DNA from: an uncultured Collinsella sp.
Lineage (GTDB): Bacteria; Actinomycetota; Coriobacteriia; Coriobacteriales; Coriobacteriaceae
Direction: 5' to 3'
DNA: 5,811 bases
NCBI GenBank assembly: GCA_902494945.1
Contig: CABUVF010000134.1
Span: 1-5,811, forward strand
Numbering within the stretch: the first letter of the stretch is position 1; the number at the start of each line of letters is the position of its first letter. The translations under genes were made by a program, and so were the position numbers. A model generated the notes under the pieces. That model was given only the letters and a program-made list of their open reading frames with translations, did not search any database and was not told the origin of the DNA. Shown in pieces: positions 5,375 to 5,811 of the stretch.

Positions 5375-5811
5375 ATGCCTTCAACCCTTCCCGCTCCCAT
5401 CGATAAGCTCGCCATCGTTGTCGTCACGTACAAGCGCCAGGAGCTCCTGGCCAACTTGTTCGACTCCATGACCGAGCTCACGGCAACGCCCTGGCGCATC
5501 GTGATTGTCGATAACGAGAATTCGCGCGAGACCGAGGCCATGTGCACCGCATTCAACGAGCGTCTGGCCAACCTGTGGGGCATCGACACCGAGCAGCCCG
5601 ACGCGCAGGGCGGCACCGACCGTGTCATCTACGCCCCGCAGCTCGAAAACGGCGGCGGTGCGGGCGGCTTCTCCGCCGGCACTAAATGCGCCTACGACCT
5701 GGGCGCCCAGTGGTTCTGGGTGATGGACGACGACGTGCTCGTCATCCCCGAAGGCATCGAGCGTCTTGCCAAGTGGACCGACCGCTACGATGTCATCCAG
5801 GGTTCGCGCCT
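5375..5811 (+). CDS. Glycosyltransferase family 2, GlfT-like group, N-terminal part only
   Basis: About 145 residues are visible before the window ends. The GT-A core is clear: LAIVVVTYKR (12-21), IVIVDNENS (42-50), ENGGGAGGFSAG (91-102), and the metal-binding WVMDDDV (115-121). The N-GG-x-GG-F-x-x-G plus DDD pattern is characteristic of the galactofuranosyl/rhamnosyltransferase-like GT2 group (relatives of actinobacterial GlfT enzymes) and sets it apart from genes A-D. Between strands 2 and 3 there is a polar insertion of roughly 20 residues (about 64-83) rich in D, G, Q and T. The ATG at 5375 is the only start close to the first strand. It is on the plus strand after the acyltransferase, separated by 170 bases, so it may have its own promoter. 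Donor sugar is not provable here; a UDP-galactofuranose or dTDP-rhamnose user is a guess from family resemblance. Confidence 0.88.
   Translation, partial: MPSTLPAPIDKLAIVVVTYKRQELLANLFDSMTELTATPWRIVIVDNENSRETEAMCTAFNERLANLWGIDTEQPDAQGGTDRVIYAPQLENGGGAGGFSAGTKCAYDLGAQWFWVMDDDVLVIPEGIERLAKWTDRYDVIQGSR

Noticed and set aside
5293..5628. Minus-strand frame of 111 codons across the start of the last gene
   Set aside because: It is antisense to the conserved GT-A strands of the GlfT-like gene and has no recognisable motifs.

Overview
The window is a piece of a cell-surface polysaccharide locus from a moderately GC-rich bacterium. Two TTG starts with strong Shine-Dalgarno sequences, the codon choice, and tandem family-2 glycosyltransferases (GT2) of the 'GYGDSMN…GILESDD' type suggest a gut actinobacterium of the Coriobacteriia, Collinsella-like. 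This assignment is an inference from protein style; there is no marker gene.

Layout. Bases 1-3961 on the minus strand hold four GT2 genes in a row, transcribed from about 3961 toward base 1. I call them A (2858-3961), B (1811-2851), C (789-1736, coding potential continuing to 618) and D (605 and below, cut by the window edge). A and B are 6 bases apart, B and C 74 bases apart. C's original stop and D are 12 bases apart, so the set looks like one operon, perhaps with an internal promoter before C. Bases 3962-4073 form a divergent promoter region with a perfect TATAAT on the plus strand. Bases 4074-5204 (plus) encode an integral-membrane acyltransferase-3 (OafA-like) protein. After a 170-base gap, 5375 to the window end (plus) holds the N-terminal part of a different GT2 enzyme resembling the galactofuranosyltransferase (GlfT)-like group.

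How it may work together. The four minus-strand enzymes would add sugars one after another to a lipid-linked or wall-linked glycan on the cytoplasmic face. The membrane acyltransferase would decorate that glycan with acyl (probably acetyl) groups. The last glycosyltransferase may act on the same polymer. No polymerase, flippase or nucleotide-sugar synthesis gene is in the window, so the polymer cannot be named.

Main observation. Gene C carries an in-frame TAA at 789-791. The same frame then stays open for 56 more codons to a TAG at 618-620, and that tail aligns without gaps to the C-terminus of paralogue A. The stop sits exactly where A has a lysine codon AAA. This is either a recent nonsense mutation (one base change), a sequencing error, or a read-through stop. 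A and C also share near-identical 5' halves, including a 32-base exact direct repeat, which points to duplication or gene conversion. I see no RNA genes, CRISPR arrays, insertion sequences or phage genes. I did not find a clearly new biological system.
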